Assembly (NCBI GenBank): GCA_963573315.1
Contig: OY752144.1
Location: 1,668,501 to 1,732,500 of the forward strand
Direction of reading: 5' to 3'
DNA length: 64,000 nt
From: Entomortierella parvispora
Lineage: Eukaryota > Mortierellomycota > Mortierellomycetes > Mortierellales > Mortierellaceae
Under the pieces are notes generated by a model. That model made no database searches. It was not told the origin of the DNA and saw nothing but the letters and a program-made list of their open reading frames with translations. A program made the translations under genes and the position numbers. How positions within the stretch are numbered: position 1 is the first letter of the stretch; each line of letters begins with the position of its first letter. Positions 33,315 through 43,699 of the stretch are shown here, in pieces.

Positions 33315-33502
33315 CGATTCTTGCCGAGTATTTTGCGGGGATGGCTACAAAACAGAAGAAAGGCAAGGCATGAATGAATGAATGCATTAAGACGAGATGT
33401 TTTTTATTGTGGCTTAGCATCTGCTGGTGCAAAGCGATGAGGACCAAAAAGAAACACATGGCAAATCACCGTCCATTCCTCATATACCATTCACACAGAC
33501 AC

Positions 33503-35057
33503 ATGCCGCCAAAGATCTCGTTTAAACCAAAGATTGCAGCAACCGCCCGCTCTCGCAAAAGAGTCGCCGCGCCAGCTGATGGGGAGGGATCCGACAATGA
33601 CGTGCACATGCTCGAAGAAAGCGCAGTCGACGAAAGTGAAATCATGGAGGACGAGCTTCAAATGCAAGAGCGCCTCGAGGAAGAGCGACTCAGTAGGTCC
33701 AAGCCTCTTGTCAAGCGCGACGTATTGGCAGTTGGATCTGCGTCTTCACCCTTACACGCATCACTTGAGAAGGACAGAGAGAATCTCGATCAAGCTGACT
33801 TGACAGCCGAGGACACAACTGCTAGGCGCAGTGCGAAGATGGAGGACCTGACTCTGGAGGACAGCCTCAACTCACCCACATACTCTGGAGACGGATCGAT
33901 GGATGTTGACCAGGACCAGACGATGGAAGAGGAGGAAGCACGCGAGAAAGAACCAGACTATGCGGATGAGGGTGACGAACTTGTGAAAGAAATCCCGGTG
34001 TATTTGTCTCAATGTCTGGCCAAGTACCTTTACCTCTTTCAATATCCCGTGCGCGCCGCGGCACTACCATATGCCCATGGCCATGGCCCCAGCAAAGCAA
34101 GGATCAAACCACTGTCACAACTAATTGAATTGGAGCTTCCTATCGATACAACCGCTCAAGAATACAACAAGGATCGAGGAGAGGAATTGGCGCTGGGAAT
34201 GAATGACAAAGCTCTCAGAACAGCACTGGATGGCGAGCTGGACGATGAAGAGGAGCGGGAAATGCTCGACAAACAAACTTTGGTTTCTTCTCTGATTCCG
34301 AATGCTACAAACTATTTGGCAGGAGTCCTTCGAAAAGGTATGTATACCGTTGGACGAAACCTGTTTATAGGGAGATTATTGGTTGTAGTATTGATTCACC
34401 CGTTATTGGGCTATATGATTTAGATGAACTACACCTGACACCATTTCATGGTGCAGTGCAACTTCGCCCCAGCTTCAAGTACCTGGACAAGATTGATGAG
34501 AAGAAGAAACAGGCAACTCGGAAGGTTTCTGATGAAGACAATAAGGAAATGCAAGCAAAAGCAAAGGCGGAGGACGCTGCGAAGGCAAAAGCCCTGCAGG
34601 TAACGCCACACTTGTATTCTGCTCTTTTGGATCTGCCGTAATTTTTGTGTAATGATCCAGGGAAAATAACGTTTACTTTGGATTTCTCAATCTCCAGGTG
34701 CAAGTGAGGAGCGCAGCTGATTCTGAAGCAAGGAGGACGACAGGACCGAATAAGGCGCGACTTGCTGAGGAAGAAAACTGGACCAAGCTTGAATACTTTG
34801 ACGCAGAGGTAAGCTGATGTGTTTGTTTTGTGCTCTTTCCCTTTTTTTTTTTTTTTTTTTTTTTCAGGGCCAGCCAGGTGAAGTCAGAGAAATCTAAGAT
34901 GCACTTATTTTTTCTGTAGACGCCAGAGGCAGACATCATCTACGACCGGATGTTTGCCAGCCACATTGGCGACCTCGAGTGCGCGACCACGGTGGAAGAC
35001 TATCTTGGCCTGGTGTCGTCCAACAACTCGCTGCGCAACGTACAGGCTGAGCTCTGA
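33503..35057 (+). CDS. RPC37: RNA polymerase III subunit RPC5 (yeast Rpc37)
   Basis: This subunit of the TFIIF-like RPC53-RPC37 subcomplex of Pol III is needed for initiation and termination. Four exons (33503..34337, 34424..34599, 34698..34808, 34920..35057) encode 419 residues. The first about 160 are acidic and disordered. The conserved dimerisation region follows: EIPVYLSQCLAKYLYLFQYP, then KARIKPLSQLIELELPIDT, a DKQTLVSSLIPNATNY block, ELHLTPFHGAVQLRPSF joined across intron 1, and YLDK. This order matches human POLR3E (Sin_N domain). The C-terminal WTKLEYFDAE and MFASHIGDLE blocks are present. A 20-bp tandem triplication begins at the last base of the stop codon. Confidence 0.95.
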
Positions 35058-35116
35058 GGCTGCTCTGCGTTGGAACAGGCTGCTCTGCGTTGGAACAGGC
35101 TGCTCTGCGTTAGAAC
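35057..35116. repeat. 20-bp tandem triplication behind the RPC37 stop
   Basis: Three consecutive copies of AGGCTGCTCTGCGTTGGAAC occupy 35057-35076, 35077-35096 and 35097-35116, the last with a single G-to-A change. The array begins on the final A of the TGA stop and so lies in the 3' UTR. Confidence 0.92.
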
Positions 35117-35294
35117 AGCCCCACTTTGCTTGCTACTGAACGAAAATAAACTTAAAAGTGTGACCAGGATCGGTCCCTTCCATTTCTTCCTTTTTGTCTT
35201 TTTTTGGCGCTCGCCTGTTTCCTCTTCTTTCGTCACCTTCCTTCTCTTCTTTCGTCACCTTCCGCCCCCCATCTATCCCTTTCATTCACCCACC

Positions 35295-36032
35295 ATGGCC
35301 ACCACTCTCGAATCCTTCAGGTCCTACATCCTTGGCGGAGCAGCCGAGACCATCCAGGCTATCGCCTACACTTCCTCGCCTCTCCAGAAGCGCTCAATGC
35401 GTCTGGAGAAGCGACTGGTCTATTGCAACCCCTATTATCACTGCCCCGATGGATACAACTGCTTTGGCGAAAGAATGTGCAAGAAGAAAACCAACTATGC
35501 TTGGACAGCTGTCTTTGGTGTTCTGGTCCTGCTCATTGTCATCCTCTGGATCTTGAAGCGTCGCCGTAACAGAGCCGCCATGTCTTCGACTACGATCGCA
35601 GCAACTGCTGTTGTCCCTGGCCAACCAACGTACGACCCAAATCAGCCTCAATTTTACCAGCCTCCTCAGTCGTACGCTCCTCCACAGGGCGATCCCAATA
35701 TGGCGTACCAGCTGCAGGTGGCCGCCTACCCCCCTCCAGGCCAAGTCTACGCTCCCCCCACCGACCCATACGGAACCCCGGCTCCAGGCGTTTATGGCGC
35801 ACCTCCTCCCGGTGCTCCTTATTCGACAGAGAAGCCTGCTTACTCCCCTCCAGTAGAGGCCCCACCCCAGACATATCCTCCTCCCGCTGGCGGTGCATCG
35901 CCCTCATACTCTGCTGCCCCTCCAGCCACAGCCTATTCTTCCGCACCGTATAGCCCTACCCCAGGACAGCCCCAGACATCGTACGGCGGTGTAGTGCCAG
36001 CCCCTGCAGTTCCTTACCCAGTTCCCAAGTAA
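35295..36032 (+). CDS. Cys-rich, Pro-rich single-pass membrane protein
   Basis: A single exon encodes 245 residues. The luminal or extracellular N-terminus carries a compact cysteine motif (YCNPYYHCPDGYNCFGERMC, about residues 48-67). One membrane span (TAVFGVLVLLIVILWIL) is followed by a basic stop-transfer KRRRNR. The cytosolic tail of about 140 residues is rich in Pro, Tyr, Gln, Ala and Gly (PPQSYAPPQG, VYGAPPPGAPYS, TSYGG), like adaptor-binding or condensate-forming tails. Small single-pass proteins with this Cys motif plus PY-rich tail occur in Mucoromycota, but I do not know a named family. The start MATTLES lies in a good context (CACCATGG). Upstream frame extension overlaps the RPC37 3' repeats and was rejected. 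Confidence 0.8.
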   Translation: MATTLESFRSYILGGAAETIQAIAYTSSPLQKRSMRLEKRLVYCNPYYHCPDGYNCFGERMCKKKTNYAWTAVFGVLVLLIVILWILKRRRNRAAMSSTTIAATAVVPGQPTYDPNQPQFYQPPQSYAPPQGDPNMAYQLQVAAYPPPGQVYAPPTDPYGTPAPGVYGAPPPGAPYSTEKPAYSPPVEAPPQTYPPPAGGASPSYSAAPPATAYSSAPYSPTPGQPQTSYGGVVPAPAVPYPVPK

Positions 36033-36213
36033 ACATCTTTTATATCTAATCTAACTTACTTGTGGTCGTGCCCAATAAAGCAGTGAAAACCCGGCAAAAT
36101 GACGAAAGAAGATTTGTTTGCGTTGCACTGCCACCCAGTGCAAAAATTACCGGTTTTGCTCTGACTTTCCCCTGGCAAACTGAATTGCTTCCCAACACCG
36201 AGAGGACAGACCC

Positions 36214-37077
36214 ATGGACCCAGCAATCAGCAGCAATGATTCGACGACAGTAACTGCCACGGCGGCTACCTTGGCGCTTGTCATACTGTCATTAGGCATA
36301 ATCCTCTCGAACAGGATCAGGAGGGCTCTGCCACAACATCGACCCTCCAAGAGGACAATACATCATGACAGGATCGCGCCATCAGATCAGAATTCACCCC
36401 AGACAACCTGCACCGCAACCATCTACCTTGGCTCTGGCGGTCATTCTTCCGAGATGTTGCAGCTGGTTGCTGGTCTTAATATTACCAAATACAAATTGCG
36501 CCACTACATCGTTGGCGAAGATGATGATTCGAGTATCGAGAAGGTCCACAGATTTGAGCTCTCCAAAGGACAGTCGGATTTGACCTCTGCATTCAACTCT
36601 GGAAAGAGAACAGGGTATGCTGAATTAACACCGAGGGCGAAGCGTCTACCTGCAAACGAACTCTCTGGATACACCGTACATAGGATACCCAGGAGCCGGT
36701 ATTTGCATCAGTCCTTCTTGACGACGCCGTTCACATTGTTTCGGTCGCTTCTAGTAGCGGTAGCCTTGATGAGACATCTGGCCTGTCTTCCTGAGAGAAC
36801 TCCAGGTCGGAACCAGGAGCGACATAAGAGTGTGTTGCTCATGAATGGACCAGGGACGTGCGTATCCCTCGTCCTGGCGGTGATTGCATTGCGTGTCCTG
36901 GGCATTGTTGAGGACGAGCGGACACCGGACATTGCCTTTGTAGAAAGCTTTGCGCGCGTGCAGACGCTGAGTTTGACGGGCAAACTGGTCTATCCGTTGT
37001 GCGACATCTTTATAGTGCAGTGGCCCAACCTACAGACGCGCTACCCTCGGGCGAGGTGTGTGGGCACGCTCGTTTGA
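36214..37077 (+). CDS. ALG14: UDP-GlcNAc transferase anchoring subunit ALG14
   Basis: ALG14 anchors the catalytic ALG13 to the cytosolic face of the ER membrane for the second step of dolichol-linked oligosaccharide synthesis. A single exon gives 287 residues. An N-terminal membrane span (LALVILSLGIILSN) is followed by the glycosyltransferase-B-like half with YLGSGGHSSEM, IPRSRYLHQSFLTTPFTLF, MNGPGTCV, FVESFARVQTLSLTG and a terminal CDIFIVQWPNL, all family hallmarks. An internal segment of about 30 residues (S.KGQSDLTSAFNSGKRTG) is variable. It lies on the same strand as the upstream Cys-rich membrane protein and MRH4 downstream, as independent units. Confidence 0.96.
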   Translation: MDPAISSNDSTTVTATAATLALVILSLGIILSNRIRRALPQHRPSKRTIHHDRIAPSDQNSPQTTCTATIYLGSGGHSSEMLQLVAGLNITKYKLRHYIVGEDDDSSIEKVHRFELSKGQSDLTSAFNSGKRTGYAELTPRAKRLPANELSGYTVHRIPRSRYLHQSFLTTPFTLFRSLLVAVALMRHLACLPERTPGRNQERHKSVLLMNGPGTCVSLVLAVIALRVLGIVEDERTPDIAFVESFARVQTLSLTGKLVYPLCDIFIVQWPNLQTRYPRARCVGTLV

Positions 37078-37234
37078 ATATCAATAAAAACCCCCGGTGA
37101 ACCTAGAAGCTGACAAAGTGAAAAAAACCCCTGTGACTGCTCGCCCCCATGTTGACTTTTCCCTTTTCAGGGACCTCCCTGGTCTCTGAACGTTATTCTC
37201 CAACTTCACCCTTCTCCTGCTCGACATTCTCTCC

Positions 37235-39683
37235 ATGTCAGGTACCAGCAATGCCCTCAGAAATGATCTCTGCAATCGTTGCCCAATGAGCTGCTCATGC
37301 CAAGGGTCTGTGTGTTTGTTTCTGACCCAACGACTCACCCGCTCTTTCTCCTGTAGCACTACTCTCTGTTCTCCGTTGCGCTCCTCGATCCGTCCGTGTG
37401 ATCCTTGGCGCTCAAGCCATGGGTAGCGGGCGGCTCGCATCCTCGGGAGCCACCGCCTACTCGTGGGTCCCACTCATCGTCCAGACACCATCAAAAAGTC
37501 GGCCCTTCTCCACAACCAGATCCGCCCTCGACAAAAGAACACCCCGACCAAAGCAGCGAGTGGTTCGAGAGCAAAAATTCCAAGCGACCAAAGCGGCCGT
37601 GTATAAAAAGTCTCCTGCGAGCTCCTCCTCTTGGTCAAACAGTGCATTCAGCGGCAAATTCCCCTCTCAAGACCAAGTTCAACGGTCGAAGGCTCGTCAG
37701 TGGAAGCAGGTTGATGGGATCTCTTCAAAGAACCTGGAAGGGCCTGGATCAAGGAGCACAACCAGTGTAGGAGGGTCTCCACGACGACATATTCCGTCAA
37801 CCTCCATTTCAGTGACTTCGCTGGAGAAAGGATCAAGGAACCCACAGTTCGAGCACTCTTTTGCACCGGGATTTGCATCTAGGTACAGAGGAAATAGCAA
37901 GAGCACTCTGCCTTTGAAAACCGGGAACGCTGGACGTGATAAGGCGGCCGCCGCAGAGAGGACACTGATCGAAGCCGGGGCAAAAAGACGATCTGGGCCT
38001 AAGGTGCGTGGATTTGTCCCTGTCCGGTTTGCATTGAAGCCAATTGCCTCGGATGTGAACCTGAATCTGGTTTCAACCAGAAAGATACCCACCTCAAAGT
38101 TCAAGCTCCATGCTTCTGGTGGCGCTATCAACTCCAATGGAAATCAAGCTTCAAGCACGGCGGGAGACCAGACATTTGCTATGCCTCAGGAAAGCGTTCA
38201 GGAAATGTTAAATAAGGTGGCCAACAGTCGATTTGAGGACATGGGTCTTCATCCAGATGTAGAGAGAGGCGTGCTGGAGATCCTTTCCAAATCGACATTG
38301 AGATCAAAGGCAGCTCGTCCTTCGATTACGCCAGGAACGGAAAGCACAGCAAATACAGAAGTACCGAATTTCTCTCATATCAAGCCAACAGAGATCCAGG
38401 CGATGACCATCCCTGCTTCGATCGACCCTGCCAAGCGGTCTCCTTACACACTTTGCGCAGCAGAAACCGGATCTGGGAAAACTTTGGCCTATCTCATCCC
38501 TGTTTTGCACGAGCTGAAGACGCAGGAAGACCGGGCTGTACGCGACTTTAAGGACGCAGGCGGGATCGATCAGGAGGGCAGCAAAACTAGAGCCTTGAGT
38601 ACAATCCGACAGTACAACCAGCCACGCGCTATCGTTCTACTGCCTTCACGCGAGCTGGTTGCACAAGTATCTGGAATTCTCAAAGAGCTCGCTCATACTG
38701 TCAAGCTTCGCACTCTGACGATATCGCATGCTTTGCCTCCAAAGAGCGTGGTTCAACGGTTAGCCCAAGGACCTGTAGATATCGTGGTAGCTACTCCAAC
38801 CAGTTTGTTGGATTATCTTCCCAAGTCAGACAGGGAATCGAAGCAACCTGCCGAGGAACACAGGAAATCGAGAGGCAGCGCTGGCCTTTTTGAGGATAAC
38901 CAACTCTCCCTAGACTCTCTCCGACACCTGGTAATTGATGAGGCCGATTCCATGTTTGATCGAGGATTTGGGGCAGAAGTGACCAAGATTGTAGAGCAAA
39001 CCAAGGCTGCGACCTCGTCGTCAGGAAAGGATGCAGTCAATATTACTGTTGTCTCTGCGACGTTGCCTAAGAAAGTATCGGATACCCTGGATGAAACGCT
39101 GCCTGGCCTTCTCAAGATCACTACGCCTTCGCTTCACAAGTCACTTCCTGGATTACACCAAACGTTTTTGGATTTAAAGCCGTATTTCGGAAACAGACCA
39201 AAGGCTATTCTGGACATCTTGGCTAAACAGCAGCAGGTGTCCGGTACAAAAAGAAAAGAGAACACTCTGATCTTCTGCAATACAAAGCACTCTTGCGAGA
39301 TTCTCCACGAGCATCTCAAGTCGAACAAGGTGCCGGGAGTCCTGGGAGTGCTTCACGGAGATGCCTCTAATAGAGACGAGATTCTGGAACAGTTCATTGA
39401 CGACTCGTATGTCCCACCTATGTCTTCCTTCAATTCGACAAGTGGCATGGGAGGCAAGATTTTGATTTCCACCGACATTGCTTCGCGAGGCATTGACACT
39501 ACGGCAGTCCAGCACGTTGTTCTCTATGACTTTCCTGTAACGATTGTTGACTATCTCCATCGTGTCGGCCGAACAGCTCGGGGTGGACGTGGAGGTCGAG
39601 CCACAAGTCTTGTTGGCCGCAAGGATCGTAATATGGCGGAACGTATCATGGTCGGCATTCGTCTTGGAAAAGTTCTCTCGTAG
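37235..39683 (+). CDS. MRH4: Mitochondrial DEAD-box RNA helicase MRH4-like
   Basis: This ATP-dependent RNA helicase is related to yeast Mrh4, which acts in mitochondrial large-subunit ribosome assembly. A seven-base first exon ATGTCAG (37235..37241) joins 37357..39683 in phase and gives 777 residues starting MSALLSVLRCAPRSVRV, an Arg-rich mitochondrial presequence. Without this exon the frame has no upstream ATG before 37419. Helicase motifs are Q-motif IKPTEIQAMTIP, motif I AAETGSGKT, Ia PSRELVAQ, Ib VATPTSLLD, II VIDEADSM, III SATLP, IV LIFCNTKHS, V STDIASRGID and VI HRVGRTARGGRGG. The Asp-Glu-Ala-Asp box is canonical. The roughly 300-residue N-terminus is basic and poorly conserved. Confidence 0.93.
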
Positions 39684-39735
39684 ATTTGAACATAAAAGAA
39701 TCATTTATTAATAATTTTATCTATTCTTCAGACCC

Positions 39736-42073
39736 CTATGTGCTCAGTTGAACCCATTTTGCTTCAACGACTGGCACCCCATCTACTACTACAACGATCA
39801 TGTAATGACTTGGAGGCGCCAACCCATTCGTCGCAGGCGCCTTGACCCTTACCAAGCCGGAATCGCTGTCAGACGTGGTGCTGTCGCTTGATTCAGTCGC
39901 CACCACTTTTGGGCCCCGTTTTATCACCTCCAGGCCAACAAACCGTTGACTCATATGAGTCGAATGAGTGATGAACCCGGGTTGAACGAGCGATACCTGG
40001 ATCTGATCTGGGTATCTGTTGAACCATTGTAATTCCAGGTCAAATGCTTCTCCATACTTGATCAAGGTTGGCCAGCCCACAATTTCGGCCTGAGCGACGG
40101 CGGGGGCGGCAGCCTTGGATTGAGCCAACGTGCTTGCATCCTGCTGCACAACGATGGCCTCTTGAGGTTCCTGATGTTGTTGCGGGAAGAGATAGGGAGG
40201 ACTGAATCGCTCTACACGATACTCCGTAGGGAATTCCCCCTCGCCGTAGTTGACTGGTTTTCCGTTTGGATTGGACCCAGCGACAAGAAGGCTCATATCG
40301 GGCAACATAAATGCGACCGAGTGATACATTCTTGCGATGACACTTGGGTTCCAGACTCTGAAACGCCGCCCAGGCGGCGCGTGAGGGATGTATTGAACAG
40401 GGTTAAGCACTGGGTCCGAAGCTCGACCGAAACCTGCGGTACCGGTATCAGCTCCATTCAAAATCGCTATTGTGCCGTCAGCAAGATGCGCCATATCGGG
40501 CATCATCCGGGCCAGGGGCATGTCTTCCATTTCCCAGGTAGGATTCTTGGACAGAGGTGCGATTCGACCACAAGATGAAACACCTTTAGCCTGTGTCGAG
40601 AACTCTGTCGCGCCTCCACACACCAAGATCTCGGGCTCAAAATTGTTTTCTGGGAGCAGTGGCAGAAGAACAGACCCTCCAGTGAGTGGATAGTTCCGAG
40701 GCGGGCCCGGGATGTCTGGGAGTCGCGTGATGATCTTCCAGGTGGAGGTGTTGAGAATGATAGCTTTTGTGGACGCAAGGATGAAGAGGTTCTTGTCTGG
40801 AAGTAGGTGAACTATCGGGTACAGATTGTTGGGTAAAGTTTCGACCAAGAACGGAAAATCGATCGTTTTTTGGTTCCCTGGGAGGGGAGGGAAGAGCTCA
40901 AAGTTTGGGACGTTGATGTGGTCATTATTGACACTAGCAGCATGGTTAGACCCACCAAGGATAAACAGCTCTCCAGTAGCTAGGGATTCTATTGCATCGT
41001 ATATAAACATGGTCAGCAACACATTGCAGGGAGTACGCCAAAACGAACGAGAGGACTTTTAGCGTACCCACTGTGGGATACCATCGCTTTTCTTGCAAAT
41101 GAACATCGAAATCTTGCTGCCAGTCGCATCGAGTGCCATTGCACGGCCTGTAAAGTCGAATTCCATCGTACCCTTGCTCAATGCTGTCCGAAGGCTGCCC
41201 TCCAGCTACTGAGACCACGGTCTACAAAACAGAAAAAAAAACTTAATATCGCGTGCGTTTAGTCAACATTTTTGAATTCATAGCACATACCCCGTCAGGG
41301 AGGTATCCTCCTGCACTGCAAAACATATTGCTCTTCACGTCCAAGGATCGCCACTCGCCTTCATTTGGGGAGAACTCGGTTGACCAAGCAAATTTTTCGC
41401 CTCCGTTTCCTCCTTTGGCACTGGAACCCTGAGCCTTCGCAAATGTCGACGACTGCACTCTCTCCAGAAAGAGCACGCTCTCTGTGAACGGACGGAGGAT
41501 AGCATGCATCGCAGAGACACCGGAATGACCAATAAGATCCCACTGACCACCTAAACTCGCACCAGCCAGCAGGTGTTGCAAGCCGTTCCCCCCACCAGTG
41601 CTGTCGATGTTAATTGCCTGTGCTTCCGAGCCTGCTGGAAACTGAGAAAGGAACGAAGTAGCCAAGAGGCTGGAAATGATCACGGCTGCCAATGTAGTCG
41701 AACATTGGTTAAACTGACAATACTTTGAAGTGGTAGTATAGGGTGCGTAAGTAGTTGGAGAATTCACTGCAGGAGATCTAGTTAGCAGAGACAGGGATGG
41801 AAGTGATATGTGCCTGCTTGCGGTCTCTGAGGTCTGCGAAGATGAAGACGATGAGGGTGGAGATGACGAGCGTAGGTGGTAGTCCACTGAAGATAATGTA
41901 GAATAGGTGGACGAAGAAGTAATTGACAAAGCCGGCGATGTTCGTCCCCTCCGATTATTTCCGTTAACTCGCGTACTTAAGCCCAGCTCTGTCTGTCGCT
42001 GAGTTCTCCAGTTATTGGACACTACCGGAGTGTGGCTGCCCATACTCTCTTCGTGGGCTTTCAAGGTATACAT
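39736..42073 (-). CDS. Glyoxal/galactose-oxidase-like copper-radical oxidase, membrane-anchored
   Basis: Three exons (42073..41291, 41221..41068, 40988..39736) encode 729 residues. A Ser-rich N-terminus of about 125 residues precedes one hydrophobic span (STTLAAVIISSLLATSFL), suggesting a type II anchored or signal-anchored ectoenzyme. The kelch-propeller glyoxal oxidase domain follows. It has the Cys of the Cys-Tyr cofactor in NMFCSAGGYLPDG, the axial Tyr in KRWYPTV, the Tyr-His pair in ARMYHSVAF, and the C-terminal His in ITHSTHMSQRFV within the DUF1929 Ig-like domain. Such enzymes oxidise aldehydes or alcohols and make hydrogen peroxide at the cell surface. The substrate is unknown. An alternative start at the second Met (42043) is possible. 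Confidence 0.88.
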
Positions 42074-42358
42074 GATCTGAATAAGAAAAGCGAGAACCAG
42101 AACGTAAAAAAGTATAGCTGATGGAATGCTGCCAGTGAAACAAGTGCGATAGAGTTATGTGAGGAAGAGGAAAAGAAGACTGCAAAATAAAATGCAAGAC
42201 TCCATCTCCTCAAAAGTTCTAACCAGTGCTGATGTTGATCAAGATTGGGATGGGTCCCGGCTTTTAGGACAAATGCATCGATCTAGGTCAGCCCGGAAGT
42301 CAGTATTTAATACAGATTTTGAATTTTATTGAACTGCATGAAGGATTACATACTTTGT

Positions 42359-43699
42359 TCAGATTTGATCGACGGATCTGACATCTTTCTGTTTTGATTG
42401 AGGCAAGTCATACTCGTTAGCCTCCTCGTTGTGATCTTCGATACGCGAGGCCAAATAGAAGGCTCCTGGGATGGAGGCACCAAGGAGGGCGAAGCAGACA
42501 ATCAACTCCGTCATATATGGGGTACCAATGGCATTGATACGCCACGAGACGGCAGCGCCACAAGACTGGATACACTTGTAAAAACCGGCATATCGAGACA
42601 GGACTGTGGCGTCGTTCGACAAAGCACCCATTAACCAATAGATAAATGTTTGCCAGGCCGCGTCGTTCAACCCGTAAAACATATACAGGAACAGCGGTCC
42701 GACATAGGACGAGCCTTCCTTGAAGTCGTGGTTAGGCTTGGGCTCGTAGATATGGTAAGTGCGCTGGAAGAAGATGCCGCCAACCCATGTTGCGACAAAG
42801 AAGCAGCAAATAATGGTCAATCCCCAGAGAGCGCGTGTGCGACGGTTCACGCCTTGGAAGTCGAGCACGCGCGCAAACGTGTACGAGCCAAAGATCTGAG
42901 AGGCCCAGTAGAAGATGTTGTTCAAGGACTGGGTGCGGATCGAGAAGTAGCGTCCGTTGACAGTCGAGAACTGATAAGAGTAGAACCAGTTGGACGACAA
43001 GAACATGGGAATGAGGACGATCATACGCCAATCCAAGAAGAGCCTCAGGATCGCTTTGATTTCACCGGTCCAAGTTGGGAACTTTTGGATCAGGATCTTG
43101 TCGCCATTCGAATGCGTGACCGAGGAAGGGGGAGCGAGCGAGAGAGCAACCAAGGTACCCACTCCCATAATGGCGAGGAAGACGGCGTAGGTCGAGTCAC
43201 CCAGAGACTTTGCTTCTGTCAGATGAAAGTTGATTCCAAACGCAATGACGGATCCCAAGACAGCGCCCATGTTGAAAATGGCCCAAAAGTATCCAATGAA
43301 TTTGCCCTTGTCTTGTTCACGGGGGTAAGCCATCATCATGGCGCCCTGGGCTGTCCAGAGCATGCCAGCACCGACACCAAGGATGCCGCCAGCAGCAATT
43401 GTGAATCCTCCTGCCTTGGTATGGTTGTAGCAGAGAAGCGATCCGGCGTAGAGCATGTAAGCAGCACAGCCGATAAAGATTGTCCATTTTGGTCCCAGCT
43501 TGTTGTGGATGGCACCCGAAAGTAAACCAAAAATGGCGAAGCAAGTATAAAGTGCTACGTTGGCGTTCTGGCCGACTTTGGAGTCTACTTGACCTCCACC
43601 ACCGAGTGAGTTCAGAGCGTTGAACATACCAGGGCAGCAGAAGCAGATGACGCCAACTGCCAGTACCTGGGCCAAGGGGGACGTCCAGCGAAGTCCCAT
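42359..43699 (-). CDS. UNC93-like major facilitator superfamily protein
   Basis: A single exon gives 446 residues with about eleven hydrophobic segments. The opening LAQVLAVGVICFCCPGMFNA and NALNSLGGGGQ are typical of the fungal UNC93-like (DUF895) branch of the MFS. ACAAYMLYAGSLL-type, WTAQGAMMMAYPREQDKGK and SSNWFYSYQFSTVNGRYF blocks support this. The C-terminus is hydrophilic and short. The transported compound is not known for fungal members; animal UNC93B1 acts in receptor trafficking. No intron is present, in contrast to its neighbours. Confidence 0.88.
   Translation of the reverse strand: MGLRWTSPLAQVLAVGVICFCCPGMFNALNSLGGGGQVDSKVGQNANVALYTCFAIFGLLSGAIHNKLGPKWTIFIGCAAYMLYAGSLLCYNHTKAGGFTIAAGGILGVGAGMLWTAQGAMMMAYPREQDKGKFIGYFWAIFNMGAVLGSVIAFGINFHLTEAKSLGDSTYAVFLAIMGVGTLVALSLAPPSSVTHSNGDKILIQKFPTWTGEIKAILRLFLDWRMIVLIPMFLSSNWFYSYQFSTVNGRYFSIRTQSLNNIFYWASQIFGSYTFARVLDFQGVNRRTRALWGLTIICCFFVATWVGGIFFQRTYHIYEPKPNHDFKEGSSYVGPLFLYMFYGLNDAAWQTFIYWLMGALSNDATVLSRYAGFYKCIQSCGAAVSWRINAIGTPYMTELIVCFALLGASIPGAFYLASRIEDHNEEANEYDLPQSKQKDVRSVDQI

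Noticed and set aside
42650..43525. 291-codon plus-strand frame
   Set aside because: It is the antisense shadow of the UNC93-like gene.
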